Positions 32,632 to 43,300 of a DNA stretch of 64,000 nucleotides are shown here, one piece after another; position 1 is the stretch's first letter, and every line of letters starts with the position of its first letter. The position numbers were made by a program, and so were the translations under genes. Source of the DNA: Pohlia nutans (lineage: Eukaryota > Streptophyta > Bryopsida > Bryales > Mniaceae). The notes beneath the pieces are model-generated. The model was given only the letters and a program-made list of their open reading frames with translations. It did no database searches and was not told the DNA's origin. The DNA lies in assembly GCA_022496805.1 (NCBI GenBank), contig CM040103.1, positions 3,924,001 through 3,988,000 of the forward strand. The letters run 5' to 3'.

Positions 32632-34220
32632 ATTAACCACACCGCCTCTACCCAATCACTGGAGCATAGTCAAAGTAAACCCTAAATGGACGAAGGATTC
32701 ATGGTGTTGAAGTGACAAATTCAACCCATCATATTGCGAAAACCATAATCGCCAGATTCATATCACTGGAATCAATACAGAACATTGCATGTGATGGGCA
32801 AAAGTAAATAAATTTGAACATAAGAATATGCACTTAGGACCAACTCAAAGGCATAGAAATTAAGATTTCACAAGGTCCAATTGATCCGGGCTTCTTTGTC
32901 CTTAATTGGATAATAAGCGGTGTCCAGTGTTTTAATGTCTCCTTGACTTCTTGCATCATGAGCTGTAAATGAAGTCGCTTGAGTTCTTAAGCTGAAGTGA
33001 GAATGGTCCACACTTCTCTCAAATTATTGTTGTGCTCAATGTTACAATAAGCTGCAATGAGATTTTATGGTCGTGATGCAAGTAGCTTCACACTGATATA
33101 TATATCTTAGGGTAAAAACGTTTTTTGAGATGGCTCTAAAAATTAATCTGTCTTCTAATTTGGGTTAAGAATTCTTATGTTTGCATTTCTATATACATTT
33201 AAATCTCTAGTTTTGAAACTGCGATTCAAAATGTTGGTTTAAACTCGCCCTGGTAATCAACTATGCTGTGGAGAATGGGGTCTGGACATGAGTCTGAAGT
33301 CATGCTCTTACTAGTGCTCTAGAGGTGAGAAATGCATTGGTGTAGATTTATAACTGTGCTGAGCAACTCAAGAAACTATAACATTTTAAAATCACTAAAA
33401 TCAGCAGAGAACATTGCATGTGTTGGTATATTGATAAACACAACTACAGAAGAGAACTTAGTCCCCAATATGTGACCTACTAACTCAAAACTGCCAATTT
33501 AAGATTTGTGTAGGGCGTGCAGTTCATCTACGTCCCACTTCTAGTGATCAATTTCAGTTGTATATAACATTGCGCCCGCAAATGAAACCTGTCAGTGAGT
33601 GGAGTTGGTCATTTAAGTAGAGATCCAACAAGTGAGTTGCTTATTATGCACAGTCAGAAACGTAGCTGCAGAATATTGTGGTGCAAGCTAGTTTGGGTGA
33701 AGCAAAGTGTGAAAGCAGCTGGATCAATGAAGTGCCTCACTGGGGGCGGAATCTGAACCCTGAGGCTGAGTGTTTCGTGAATTGTGGTTGACATGCAATG
33801 CAGGTACTATGATAAGTCTCTTCAAGGGTATTCAAGGGTATTCCAAGGAGATGATGGGGCTGCTGTGAGAAGAACCATAATTAAAAGAATGTATTGACAT
33901 GGATTTACAAGATTGAGCCTGAAAGGGATCTTATGTAAGTTCAGGGTCACTCTGGTATATACAGTATGTCTGTTTTCCTCCCATGATATGCACATGCTTA
34001 CTTTCTGTACACGTGTCGCTTTCTCCGATGCATTTGTGAGGTTTGTTGTTTGCGTTATTCTGACCTAAAATGTATTAAAAGGTATCAGAGCACAAGCTTG
34101 TGAGGGGAGACTGTGCCACTCGATTTTTATGTGTTGGCATTCCATAATCTAAGCCTACTACTGCAAGACTCTTATCAAAACATTTGTCCTCTACACTCAA
34201 ATCAAAATAGTTGTATTTTC
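32632..34220. other. 3' flank module of F7
   Basis: No gene. Reverse counterpart of 25.2-26.9 kb and direct counterpart of 48.4-49.97 kb. It includes the block with GCTTTCTCCGATGCATTTGTG near 34017. Confidence 0.55.
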
Positions 34221-34312
34221 ACTACTAGCAAAGGCGTCGTTTCTCACTCAGAATAGTGTCAAAGTGCACTCTTCACACTCGTCTTTTGTGACAAATCGCA
34301 CTCACCAAGTCA
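34220..34312. mobile_element. Truncated CACTAC-ended MITE (family 2)
   Basis: Starts CACTACTAGCAAAGGCGTCG and runs about 93 bases before switching to the F-box upstream module; the other end is missing. Confidence 0.5.
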
Positions 34313-34329
34313 ATTTTATGAACAAAGCC

Positions 34330-35260
34330 ATGAACTCTCTTTGAACAATGGCGGAATGCAAAGTCTGAACCAAAAATGTGACATTCAAGTGCTCAAAAAT
34401 TAGGAGCTTATAAGTGCTCAGATGATTTTTGAGGTAGCCAACTGAATCCTGAAGCTCTAAAACATAGCACCAATGTAGATATCCATGTCGTTCAGAAAAA
34501 AATCAACAAACTGGTGACATACTGAGAACTTCTACGTGCCCCATACACACAACTGATCGACGGCGCTCTCGTTTGTCACCAGTTCATTGCATGTTTCGTC
34601 TTGCCAATTAATCCTGTATGTTCCTGCTTTAATTGGAAGACAAAGAATCTGGACTCGTCGCAGATGATTGTCACAAAATCGTTTCAGATGGCTCTTGATA
34701 TACGTAATGCAAACCAAACCAATTCAGTTCTGCATAATTGCAAAATTTGCTGCAAAAATCTCTATCACAAAACCTACATGTCAGTCTCTGAGCATTCATT
34801 TGGAACCAACACAATGAAACCAGTAATGGCCGGAGCTCCATCATCAACCATTACCAAGTCTTCTTTGCAAAGCATCACTAGTAGCAGAATTGTTGATTTT
34901 CATTCCCCACTTTGTGGAAACAGTGAACAGTGACAGAATATTGTGCCTAGATTTTTGTCTTCTTGTGACGAAAAGCACTCACCAGATCGACACAACCCAT
35001 ATGCCTAGCGTGGTTTCATTCCTTTTTCATTTACAGGAAATGAAAAACGACACATTTCCTACTAGTGCAGGAATGGTGTAAGTCCATGAAAGCTATCGCT
35101 CCACCTCCACAGTCACATAAATAGCAATCTCCAGAATCAAGTTGTGGCCCCTGGGAACTGAGCGTACCAGCTTACTTTCTGAAACCCCAATTGAAAGAAG
35201 TTCCATGCTTTAATTGAAAGATGAAGAATCTAGACTAGGTCGCGTATGCGAACTGACTCT
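34330..35260. other. F-box upstream module without a gene, right-arm copy
   Basis: Reverse counterpart of 22.7-23.7 kb: promoter-side text but no F-box gene follows. A Tourist-like MITE directly adjoins it at 35263, and a family-1 MITE at 34876 replaces about 220 bases present in the left arm. Confidence 0.5.
34876..35067. mobile_element. CACTA-type MITE (family 1)
   Basis: 192 bp, CACTAGTAGCAGAATTGTTG to CACATTTCCTACTAGTG. Flanking triplets CAT and CAG allow a decayed 3-bp duplication. Confidence 0.7.
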
Positions 35261-35262
35261 AA

Positions 35263-35624
35263 GGGCCGCTTCACACTATGGCCGAAGGTCGACAGGCCGT
35301 CAATTTCCAACAATTAAAAAATCAATCAAGAATTTAACTTTTCAACTCTTCACAATAGAGGTCAAGTCCAAAGGCCGTCGCCTTCCAAAATGCCTACATG
35401 GCAATACTTTTTGACCAAGGTGACGGCCTCTTGAAGGGAAGTTTGGGTCGAACGGGAATGGAAACCCAAAGTTAACTATGATCGAGAGGCCGTCAATTTC
35501 TTTCATTAAAAATTAAAAAACTATATTTTATTGCCTATTTTCACCCATTTCTTTGAACTCTCAACAAAGTTTGGCCACTCAATCCCACGACCTCTCAACT
35601 TGGACGGCCAATGTGAAGTTGAAC
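35263..35624. mobile_element. Tourist-like MITE, right-arm copy
   Basis: 362 bp, GGGCCGCTTCACACTATGGC to GGCCAATGTGAAGTTGAAC, with TAA on both sides (35260-35262, 35625-35627). Inserted in the conserved promoter text GAACTGACTCTAA. Confidence 0.72.
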
Positions 35625-35879
35625 TAAATCAGCAATGAATTTTGTTGCATCAGTGGATGCTATAGTTTCATATGAGGGGTTCTACTAGTTTCTGGATTCA
35701 TTTTTACTGCCACCGAGCCTTTCTATTTAGGGTTCTAAAGAAGTACAGAGTATCCGAGATCGTTGATGACGTTGCCAACAGACTACATCCACCCACAGTT
35801 TGTTGTTGTCGGAGGCCATGAAGTTGTTGGGTTACATCCAGTTTGTACTTCCTTCGATAATTTGATGGTGCATCTTTCG

Positions 35880-36094
35880 GGAGTTCTCTACATCTTATGT
35901 AGCTCATTAATGCGTTTCTATTTTCAACGCCAATCTGACAGAGGGCCACATGCCCCTTTTCATCCCGCCGGCAGTCCATAACTGTCCAAAAACACTGCAA
36001 TTCAACCACACTAACTTAACTTAGTCTTTCGCAGTGTTTCAGTAAAATCACCATGCACATGGTGGGACCCACCATACGCTGGCAAAAATTAGTG
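35880..36094 (+). repeat. Left terminal inverted repeat of the Mutator-like element
   Basis: 215 bases, complementary to 42252-42466 except at two positions (CCCGCC against CCTGCC, ACGCTGG against ACGTTGG). Confidence 0.92.
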
Positions 36095-36247
36095 TTTCAA
36101 GTTTTAGGTCATTTCTTGTAGTTTTACTTGTGGCAGTGTTTCGGCGGAGCCCTAGGGCACTATGCAGTGTTTTGTTGTAGGTCTTTCCTCTGGTGGCGTC
36201 CTCTTCTGTAAGTAGGGTTTGTGGCGATCCTCTTCCTTTTGGATTGA
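36084..36247 (+). repeat. Internal 164-bp duplication, copy 1
   Basis: Recurs in the same orientation at 37106-37269 with few differences. It begins at the inner edge of the terminal repeat (AAAAATTAGTGTTTCAAG) and ends near TCTTCCTTTTGGATTGA. The copy at 37106 likewise follows a TTTCAGTAAA fragment of the terminal repeat. Confidence 0.85.
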
Positions 36248-36656
36248 AGGGAGCATCCCCGCTCTCTTTGTTGCAGACACCCACTTCCGCAACGAGGGTT
36301 GGTTTCTCGTACAATGGGATCGTTTTCAATCCGTTGTGTGAGTGGCGTACAAAACGAGGAGGTTGGAGTTTGAATGGTCCCCGGGGACAGGCTCGCGCGG
36401 CTTCGGCGTCCGAATTCTCCCGGCACAACAGTGTGGAAAGACGGAAGCGAGGCGGAAGCATTGAACAGCCGAGTAGTAGCAGTGGGCTTTCCAACAGTAA
36501 GAGTATTCGCAGCCCTTCGTTGGGCTTGTTCGTGGAGCGCACCAAGAATGCCGTTCATTGGAGTAATGCCAAACGACCTCGCCCAAGAGCTACTGTCATT
36601 GAGAAGAAACTCAAGCGCTCCTTGACTGCAGAACGCCTTCAAGCTTCAGGTATACC
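36193..36656 (+). other. GC-rich exon-like segment inside the Mutator-like element
   Basis: Markedly GC-richer than its surroundings and open in more than one frame. It ends at CTTCAAGCTTCAGGTATACC, a plausible 5' splice site (CAG/GTATAC). One frame gives basic, serine-rich protein (for example KRPRPRATVIEKKLKRSLTA), another an 83-codon ORF with an ATG at 36374. I recognise no family. It may be host sequence captured by the element (Pack-MULE style) or the element's own first exon. Confidence 0.4.
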
Positions 36657-36664
36657 AACTCACA

Positions 36665-36714
36665 GCTTGTTTCATTTTTGTTTTACGAAGCTTGTTTCAT
36701 TTTTGTTTTACGAA
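36665..36714. repeat. 25-bp tandem duplication
   Basis: GCTTGTTTCATTTTTGTTTT plus ACGAA, present twice in succession. Confidence 0.9.
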
Positions 36715-37105
36715 AGAAGTGGTGTGTATGTTGGAGCAGGTTTTTTTAAAATCTTTTGCTTTACTAAAGAAGTGGTGAGGTAGAGGGCTCCAAAACCAAC
36801 AGGGTTCTAATTCCAACAGAATTTAGACCATGCATTTATTTTAAAACACAAGTCTAGGCACATCATAGAGCGAGCTCTTATTGAATGTTTACCAAAATGA
36901 TAAGCTATCTGTGGTCTACCTAGATTTAGGTTCTAGGATGATTATTGTGCTTAGATTCTATTGGAATGAGAATCCTGTTGTTTTCGGAGCCCTCTACCTT
37001 ATATGTCAGTACATTGCTGAAACTTTGCCGGAGCAAGTTTTTGCTTTACGAAAGAAGTGGTGTGTATGTTGGTACATTGTGTGTATGTTGGTACGATGTT
37101 TCAGT

Positions 37106-37269
37106 AAAAATTAGTGTTTCAAGTTTTAGGTCATTTCTTGTAGTTTTACTTGTGGCAGTGTTTCGGCGGTGCGCTAGGGCACTATGCAGTGTTTTGTTGT
37201 AGGTATTTCCTCTGGTGGCGTCCTCTTCCCTAAGTAGGGTTTGTGGCGATCCTCTTCCTTCTGGATTGA
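37106..37269 (+). repeat. Internal 164-bp duplication, copy 2
   Basis: Matches 36084-36247. It is also followed by exon-like sequence ending at a plausible splice donor (TTTGCTTCAGGTAAACACC near 37500). Confidence 0.85.
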
Positions 37270-37978
37270 TCGGGGCCTTCACAACTTTCCCATTCCATTT
37301 CCATTTCCACCGCTAAAGCTTACAAGCCTTTGAATTCTCTCGTTTTAGGGTCGGGGTAAGTGTTGGAATTGGGCATCAGAAATGGCGTTGATGGCATGCC
37401 AAGCTTCTTCACTCGTCACTCTTAGTAGGAGCACCATCGTGGGTGCCGCAGGATCTTGAAGGAGGACCACCGTTCTTCACCTCCCTCCGCCTTCTTTGCT
37501 TCAGGTAAACACCTCCGTTGGTTTTAGGGTCTCGGAAATTGAGCCAACAGTACCATGTGATGACGAAGAAAGTCTGCTGTGTGAGTGGCGTTGAATGTGT
37601 TGTGATCTGTTGCTTCATCAGGGTTTTCCGGAACTAATAAGTTAAACTAAAGGGATGAAAGGAAGGTTTCTGTAAAAACAGAATTTTAAACCACGTTAGT
37701 TCAAAGCTGAATTTCTACTCGAGGATACTCAAACTGATCTCCTATTGAATTATTGATTTTTGACTCAAACAGAAGTAAATTCCATTGATAAAAACGACTT
37801 TTACATCACCCCTCACTACAAGTAAGTAGCAACCAGAAAAAGACCCTGCTATTGATTGCAATAGAAACTCATCTATTAGCCAGTTGGTTGTAGAAATGAT
37901 ATGACTAAGCGTGTATGAGCACTGATCTTTGAATGGAAATGGAGTTGTCCGTTGTGTGACTATCCCTTCAAAATCAAT

Positions 37979-38220
37979 GGGTCCACTCTACGTCATGTTT
38001 GAGAATCACGTGCGTTCATGACCCCCCTATATACATTATATGTCTAAAATCCTTCATATACAAATCTATTCCGTCATAAATATATGTTAAATGTAAGTAT
38101 ACGTCAATATTTTCAACTCTTAATATGCTTATTATAAGTATACATAGTACGGCAATGTTCAAATTAATACCCCTCTTGTGCACTCATGTATACTTGCACA
38201 AGTTTAATACAGTGTACCCC
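37979..38220. mobile_element. Family-3 MITE nested in the Mutator-like element
   Basis: Ends GGGTCCACTCTACG and CAGTGTACCCC, inverted relatives of the 24162-24425 ends. Internal text (ATTTTCAACTCTTAATATGC) matches the 45.4 kb copy. Confidence 0.6.
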
Positions 38221-39426
38221 TGGGACTGATCTACAACCTACCATGTTGAACAATTGCCATGATCAGAATTTGATGTCAAGGGTCCTGCCTCTTGCAATCA
38301 AAAGTGATTTTTTAATGATCTCCCAGTGAAAGCACTCTTACATGTTGGTTAAAATTCTTAAAGTGAAGGAAAGAGCATCATCCACCTTACTACAACACCA
38401 AAAGGAAAAAAATAAAAGATGCTCCCAGATTTTCTTAGAGAAAAAGTCTCACAATCAAATCTTTGGAGCAGTATTAGTTTTCGAAGCCTGTCACATGTAT
38501 ATATTTCAAAATTTGAACTTGTAAACACACAATCACTGCATTAAAAGGGGCTGAAAATGCGTTAAATTACCTGTTTGTTAGGATAGCAAATTTTGTAACA
38601 CTAAGACAATGTTGAAGTGATAACACTCCCTGACTATAATCGATTATAATGCATTTTAGTCTTAAAGCACTTATAATGCATAACCTTATTTTTTAAAATA
38701 AGTGTTTAAAAAGAGGTGTTTCAATTCATTATATATGTTGTGAAGTTTTTATTTTTTTAGTTTATTTTTATTTTTTATAATTTCATAACATTTTTTTACA
38801 AAAACCGTCCTCTAAGCCGTTTTAATGTTGATGCCCCGTGCGTGTAATATGGAAGTTGTGTACCCAGGATGCCACATGCTAGGAAAAGTTGAGTTTGGGT
38901 TTAGGCCAACAATTGGTATAGCATGGCTTTGCTTCGATCCTGTTGCACTTTAAGAGTCATGCGTTGGGGTTATGTTGTATCTTTACGGTCGATAGTTTGG
39001 TTTAGGGCTTCTTGTTCGTATTTTTGAACCTTGAATGGCCTGAAATGAACTAAAATTAATCACCTCACAGTGGGGTGTCAAGTGTAATTACATTTCAATT
39101 TATACAACCTGTACAGTGAATGGTATAGATAGTGTAGCTGATGTTCAAATTAAATGCATTTCTTTGAACTACTTAAACCATTTATATTTGTTTTAAATGA
39201 GGTACTTGTGCACATTGAGCTACCGGTGAACTGAGAGTCAACTATGTAATTTATTGAAGAAACACCATTTTAGCAGACATGTACTGGTACGATAGAAAGG
39301 ATTTACAAAGGGTTTAGGGTTCATGTTTTAACTTGTTGTTTGATTATGCAGGGAAAACAAATGACATGATGTTGGTGATTTTCCTTTCCTCCTTCATTCG
39401 GTGTGTTATTGCACTACTCAACCCTT

Positions 39427-39757
39427 AGAAACACGGAAACTTTGAAAGCTAAAACATTGTTTCATTGAAGGTTGGAACACGGATAGTAACAGTTGAAACA
39501 CTGAAACATTAATATTTGATCCACTGAAACATTAATATTTGAAACACTGAAACATTAACAACTTGTAACAGTGAAACATTACAAGTTGAAACACTAAACC
39601 ATTGCATGAGAACATTAAAAATTGAAAAATTGAAACATTGGATGAGGACATTAAGGCGTTGAAACACGAAAGCATTGGAAATTCAATAATTTAGTCATTG
39701 TAAATGAAATATTGAAACATTGAAATAATGAAACATTGAAACATTAAAACTGTGTTA
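39427..39757 (+). repeat. Degenerate GAAACACTGAAACATT array, forward orientation
   Basis: About 330 bases dominated by GAAACATT and GAAACACT words spaced some 8-25 bases apart. Its reverse complement forms a second array at 41445-41712, on the other side of the 40603 ORF. The TGAAACACTG word also occurs within the terminal repeats. Confidence 0.8.
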
Positions 39758-40602
39758 CGCTTGTGCCCAAACTATTAGAAAATTGCTCTTGTTTTAGACA
39801 TTGCTTGCATGTGTTCAATATATGTTGTTTTGAAACATGTTATTATAACAGGTTTTGAGTTGAAGATAGGTTGCTTGGCCCTGTTGGGGATAGATGTCTC
39901 TCCGTGGAGGCAAAGTGCCTCATGAATTCCACATCTTTCGGTACAAAAAAATTTATGTCACGTCGTATTATTTATCTCCTCTTTCTAAAAGGTCTCCTTT
40001 GCTTGAACATGTCGCAGGTCGCATCTTCCTATATGAATTGACAACTTCAATATTCGACCTTTTCTTACTGTCATTCGAAATGTTATCAATATTGAAAAAT
40101 TACAGCGCAGTATAATTTGCACCATCCACCAGCCTAGCTGACGACTTGATGTGTGCTTCACACACTTTATGTTGGCTTAGCGGTTTTGTGAGATTGCGTA
40201 TTTTACACCCAACAAGAAGAAGCACAAGAGCTTCTGGTACGTTTCATACGTTTAAGTGCTAACTTCTCATGCCTATTCTACTTTAATGCAGTATCAATAA
40301 ATCACTCCAAGACATTTAGAGGGCACATTCTTGTGTTTCATTCTATACATCACTCTCTTAGAGGCTCTCAAGCTTCCATAGTTGAATATTACTGGGTCAA
40401 GGATAGGGTGCATTGCTCAGCTTCACTTTGATTTGAAACACTAAAACATTAGCCAAAACATATGTAGTGGACACACTAATACTTGCTGTACAACTTTTTG
40501 CAGGATAATATTTCCTAGGTACCAGCTACTTTGAGAACTATTTTAGCTATGAAGACATGTTACATTTAGACAATCCTCTAAATTATCCGGACACCGCCTA
40601 GT

Positions 40603-41244
40603 ATGGCTCTTGTGCCATTCACAACTCAGGTTCGCATAGACAATCAGATTTTGGACATAACATACCCTAGTCGCGAAGAACATGACCGATTACTAAAGGA
40701 ATGGGTTGAGGTGGCACGTGGACCTAAGGAGCCTGGGCAAGTCAGAAGAAAACCAATATGCATCCATTGCAGAGATGGAACATTTACTGGGAAGTATCGC
40801 CTCAACCGGCATCGCTGGTTGACTGGGTGCAAAGCTACGGAAGATGAGTATGGTAATTGGAAAAAATTTCTTCCATACCCAGGTCTTGGTACAGGTCAAG
40901 GAAAAGTTGTCGAAATGATAGCAAAAGGGAAAAGGGTCAACCTGGACAAGAAGCTCAGAATACATGAAGTGACAACAGATCTTGAAACATTGGGAACTCA
41001 AAGTGAAGATCTTGGGCTTCAATTGCCTGCACATGATAAAGGGTCCAGTGTTTCGAAGCATACAAGGGTTGTACTGTCTACAAACAATAAACCGGCAGGA
41101 AATCAAGATTTGAGGTTAGCTAGGCTAGAAAGAAGGAACAAGTGTGTGCACGGTTGTTTTACAAGATCTCACCTAAATATTGTAATGCAAGCTTCAAACA
41201 GAACGAACTTGGCAGCTCCATCTCCTCCTGTGACATCGCTGTAG
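40603..41244 (+). CDS. Zinc-finger-like ORF of the Mutator-like element, function unknown
   Basis: 213 residues from an ATG. Residues 53-76 hold C53-x2-C56-x13-H70-x5-C76 (CIHCRDGTFTGKYRLNRHRW, then LTGC), a C2HC-type zinc-binding pattern. The rest is hydrophilic with no transposase catalytic signature that I can see. It lies between the two inverted motif arrays. It could be a DNA-binding protein of the element, an exon of a larger intron-containing gene (more open sequence lies at 41.7-42.17 kb), or a captured host fragment. Codon-like composition and length make it more than a chance frame, but I recognise no family. Confidence 0.5.
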   Translation: MALVPFTTQVRIDNQILDITYPSREEHDRLLKEWVEVARGPKEPGQVRRKPICIHCRDGTFTGKYRLNRHRWLTGCKATEDEYGNWKKFLPYPGLGTGQGKVVEMIAKGKRVNLDKKLRIHEVTTDLETLGTQSEDLGLQLPAHDKGSSVSKHTRVVLSTNNKPAGNQDLRLARLERRNKCVHGCFTRSHLNIVMQASNRTNLAAPSPPVTSL

Positions 41245-41444
41245 CAGAACCACTGGAGCATAAGGGGATCGGTGCAATGTTCTCATCCTACAGCAATAGT
41301 TTTCTTCCAACAGAAAGGTAACACAACAAATGATTTTGAAATAGAAGTGTGGTTTACATTTAGATAATTTAATTCCTTTGAACGTCATGAATTAATTTTC
41401 TAGAACTGTACTGCAAAAATCGTGAATCCTACAACAATATTTCA

Positions 41445-41712
41445 ATGTTTCATTAATCAATGTTTGAGTGTCTCAACTTTCAATGTTTGAGTGTTTCAAC
41501 AATCAATGTTTCAGTGTTTCAACAAGCAATGTTTTAGTGTTTCAACAATCAATGTTTCAGTGTTGCAAGTCACTGTTTCAACAATCAATGTTTCAGTGTT
41601 TCAAAATTCAATGTTTCATTGTTTCAACTTTCAATATTTCACTGTTTAAACTTTGAATGTTTCACTGTTTCAACTTTGAATGTTTCACTGTTTCAACTTT
41701 GAATGTTTCATC
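41445..41712 (-). repeat. Degenerate GAAACACTGAAACATT array, inverted orientation
   Basis: On plus it reads CAATGTTTCAGTGTTTCAAC and variants in roughly 15-20 near-tandem units. It is the reverse complement of the 39427-39757 array. Confidence 0.85.
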
Positions 41713-42175
41713 GCATTTGTTCAGCAGGAAACAATGGTGAAGTTCAAGATGAAGGATGTGGAGCAAGACTTACAACATTGATTGGTTGCATACAAAGGAT
41801 GGAAACGTCCAACAACAGAAACAACACGTCACGTCTACAATTTGGAAAGAATAAGAGAGCCAATTTCAATTACTCATACCATGATAGAGAATTCGATGAG
41901 GAGCAAGTGACAGACAAAAGAATTGGAAGGCGTAAAGCTTGTCAATGGATTCTCCCACCACAACACAACTCATCGCCAACAACTTGGGCACCAAGAATCC
42001 ACTCTTTGCAGCAGTCTATCTCTCTTTCATCAACCACCTCCTCCTAACTCTAATTCGTAAACCATCTGGAACAAAATCATACGAAGCATTGCAACTCGCG
42101 TTTGCAAAGAACTGGAGAAGCGCCGCCAGGGGAAGGAATGACAAATTGATGATGCATAGTACACTAGGGCTTTGA
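41703..42175 (+). other. Open, possibly exonic sequence before the right terminal repeat
   Basis: Two overlapping frames are open (114 codons from 41703, 78 from 41939), with a basic C-terminal end SYEALQLAFAKNWRSAARGR. No family recognised. It may be the last exon of a gene that includes the 40603 ORF. Confidence 0.3.
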
Positions 42176-42251
42176 AAAAACATTACCACAAGTATCAGGC
42201 GCAAGTGATGACCCTAAACTTGAAACCCTAATTCTGGACAGGGTTGTAATA

Positions 42252-42466
42252 CACTAATTTTTGCCAACGTATGGTGGGTCCCACCATGTGCATGGTGATT
42301 TTACTGAAACACTGCGAAAGACTAAGTTAAGTTAGTGTGGTTGAATTGCAGTGTTTTTGGACAGTTATGGACTGCCGGCAGGATGAAAAGGGGCATGTGG
42401 CCCTCTGTCAGATTGGCGTTGAAAATAGAAACGCATTAATGAGCTACATAAGATGTAGAGAACTCC
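42252..42466 (-). repeat. Right terminal inverted repeat of the Mutator-like element
   Basis: Inverted partner of 35880-36094, followed by the duplicated target CATCTTTCG at 42467-42475. Confidence 0.92.
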
Positions 42467-42591
42467 CATCTTTCGTCAGATTCTACAATTACATACTTCA
42501 TCAGGCCCTGGGCCTCTTATTGCCTGCTTCCTAACTACCCACTACTACCATCATTAAGTAGGTGATATATATACACTACAACCTTCATTAA

Positions 42592-42815
42592 AACTAGTAA
42601 CAAACCTGTCATTTTTCATTCCTCATTTCGTGGGAACAGTGAATAGTACCGAAATATTTTACTTATGTTCCTGTCTTCTTCTGACCAAAACTACTCAATT
42701 TCTGTTTTCTTGTGACCAAAACTACTCATCAGCACTAACAGAGCCCATGTGCCGGGCGCCGTTTCATTTCTTTTTCATTTATAGTAAGTGAAAAACGACA
42801 CATTTCCTTCTAGTG
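42592..42815. mobile_element. CACTA-type MITE (family 1), right arm only
   Basis: 224 bp, AACTAGTAACAAACCTGTC (first base mutated) to CACATTTCCTTCTAGTG, with TAA on both sides (42589-42591, 42816-42818). The left arm lacks it (GAAGGTAGGTGATGTTAC near 21165), so it inserted after the arms separated. It contains a short internal duplication of GACCAAAACTACTCA. Confidence 0.75.
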
Positions 42816-43300
42816 TAAGTAGGTGATGTTACTTTGTAAAAGCAAGTGGTGAACTCCACTAAGCCTGAATTAACTATTACTGATAGCGGCTGTTCATTAC
42901 TGCAGCAACTGAACCTAACGGACTGTCTGTACGTCGACCTGGAAGGACAAAGATCCTTGACTGATCTTCATCGTCAACAACAAAATAGTCTCAGATCGAT
43001 GGCTGTGAATGGGAATGTGAACTGACTCTAAAGCAGATGGAGCACCATAAGACTCAGTCGGTTCTCTGACGTTAGTGAGATCAATATGTCCCACCATACG
43101 AAGCCATTTACACAATCACAAGCTAGGATCCCAATAAGTAGACAACGATTAAACCTGGATGATGAAGGACATACTGTATCCACTTACAGTATCCAAGTAA
43201 CATTCAGTAATCGCACTCCCTCTAGCTTAACTCATCATTTTCTTGCACAGGTTGTGAAAGCCAATCAGCCACGAACTATCAAATTCTGCAGAAACGAAGA

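Larger units (their letters stand above)
35880..42466. mobile_element. Mutator-like element, 6.6 kb, probably recent
   Basis: The ends are 215-bp inverted repeats (35880-36094 and 42252-42466) starting GGAGTTCTCTACATCTTATG, with only two mismatches. The 9-bp target CATCTTTCG is exactly duplicated (35871-35879, 42467-42475). The sequence on both sides is continuous with the uninterrupted copy at about 21.66-21.77 kb. Long inverted ends plus a 9-bp duplication identify the Mutator superfamily. I find no MURA-like transposase, so it looks non-autonomous. It holds a zinc-finger-like ORF (40603), GC-rich exon-like sequence (36.19-36.65 kb), an internal duplication, a nested MITE and two inverted arrays of a GAAACACTGAAACATT motif. 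Confidence 0.88.

Noticed and set aside
36048..36545. 165-codon frame on minus in the Mutator-like element
   Set aside because: GC-rich stretch open in several frames at once; no domain, and the plus-strand splice-like signals fit better.
42252..42260. CACTA at the inner edge of the Mutator-like terminal repeat, suggesting a CACTA element
   Set aside because: The CACTA/TAGTG words face outward, not inward. The real termini are GGAGTTCTC with a 9-bp target duplication.
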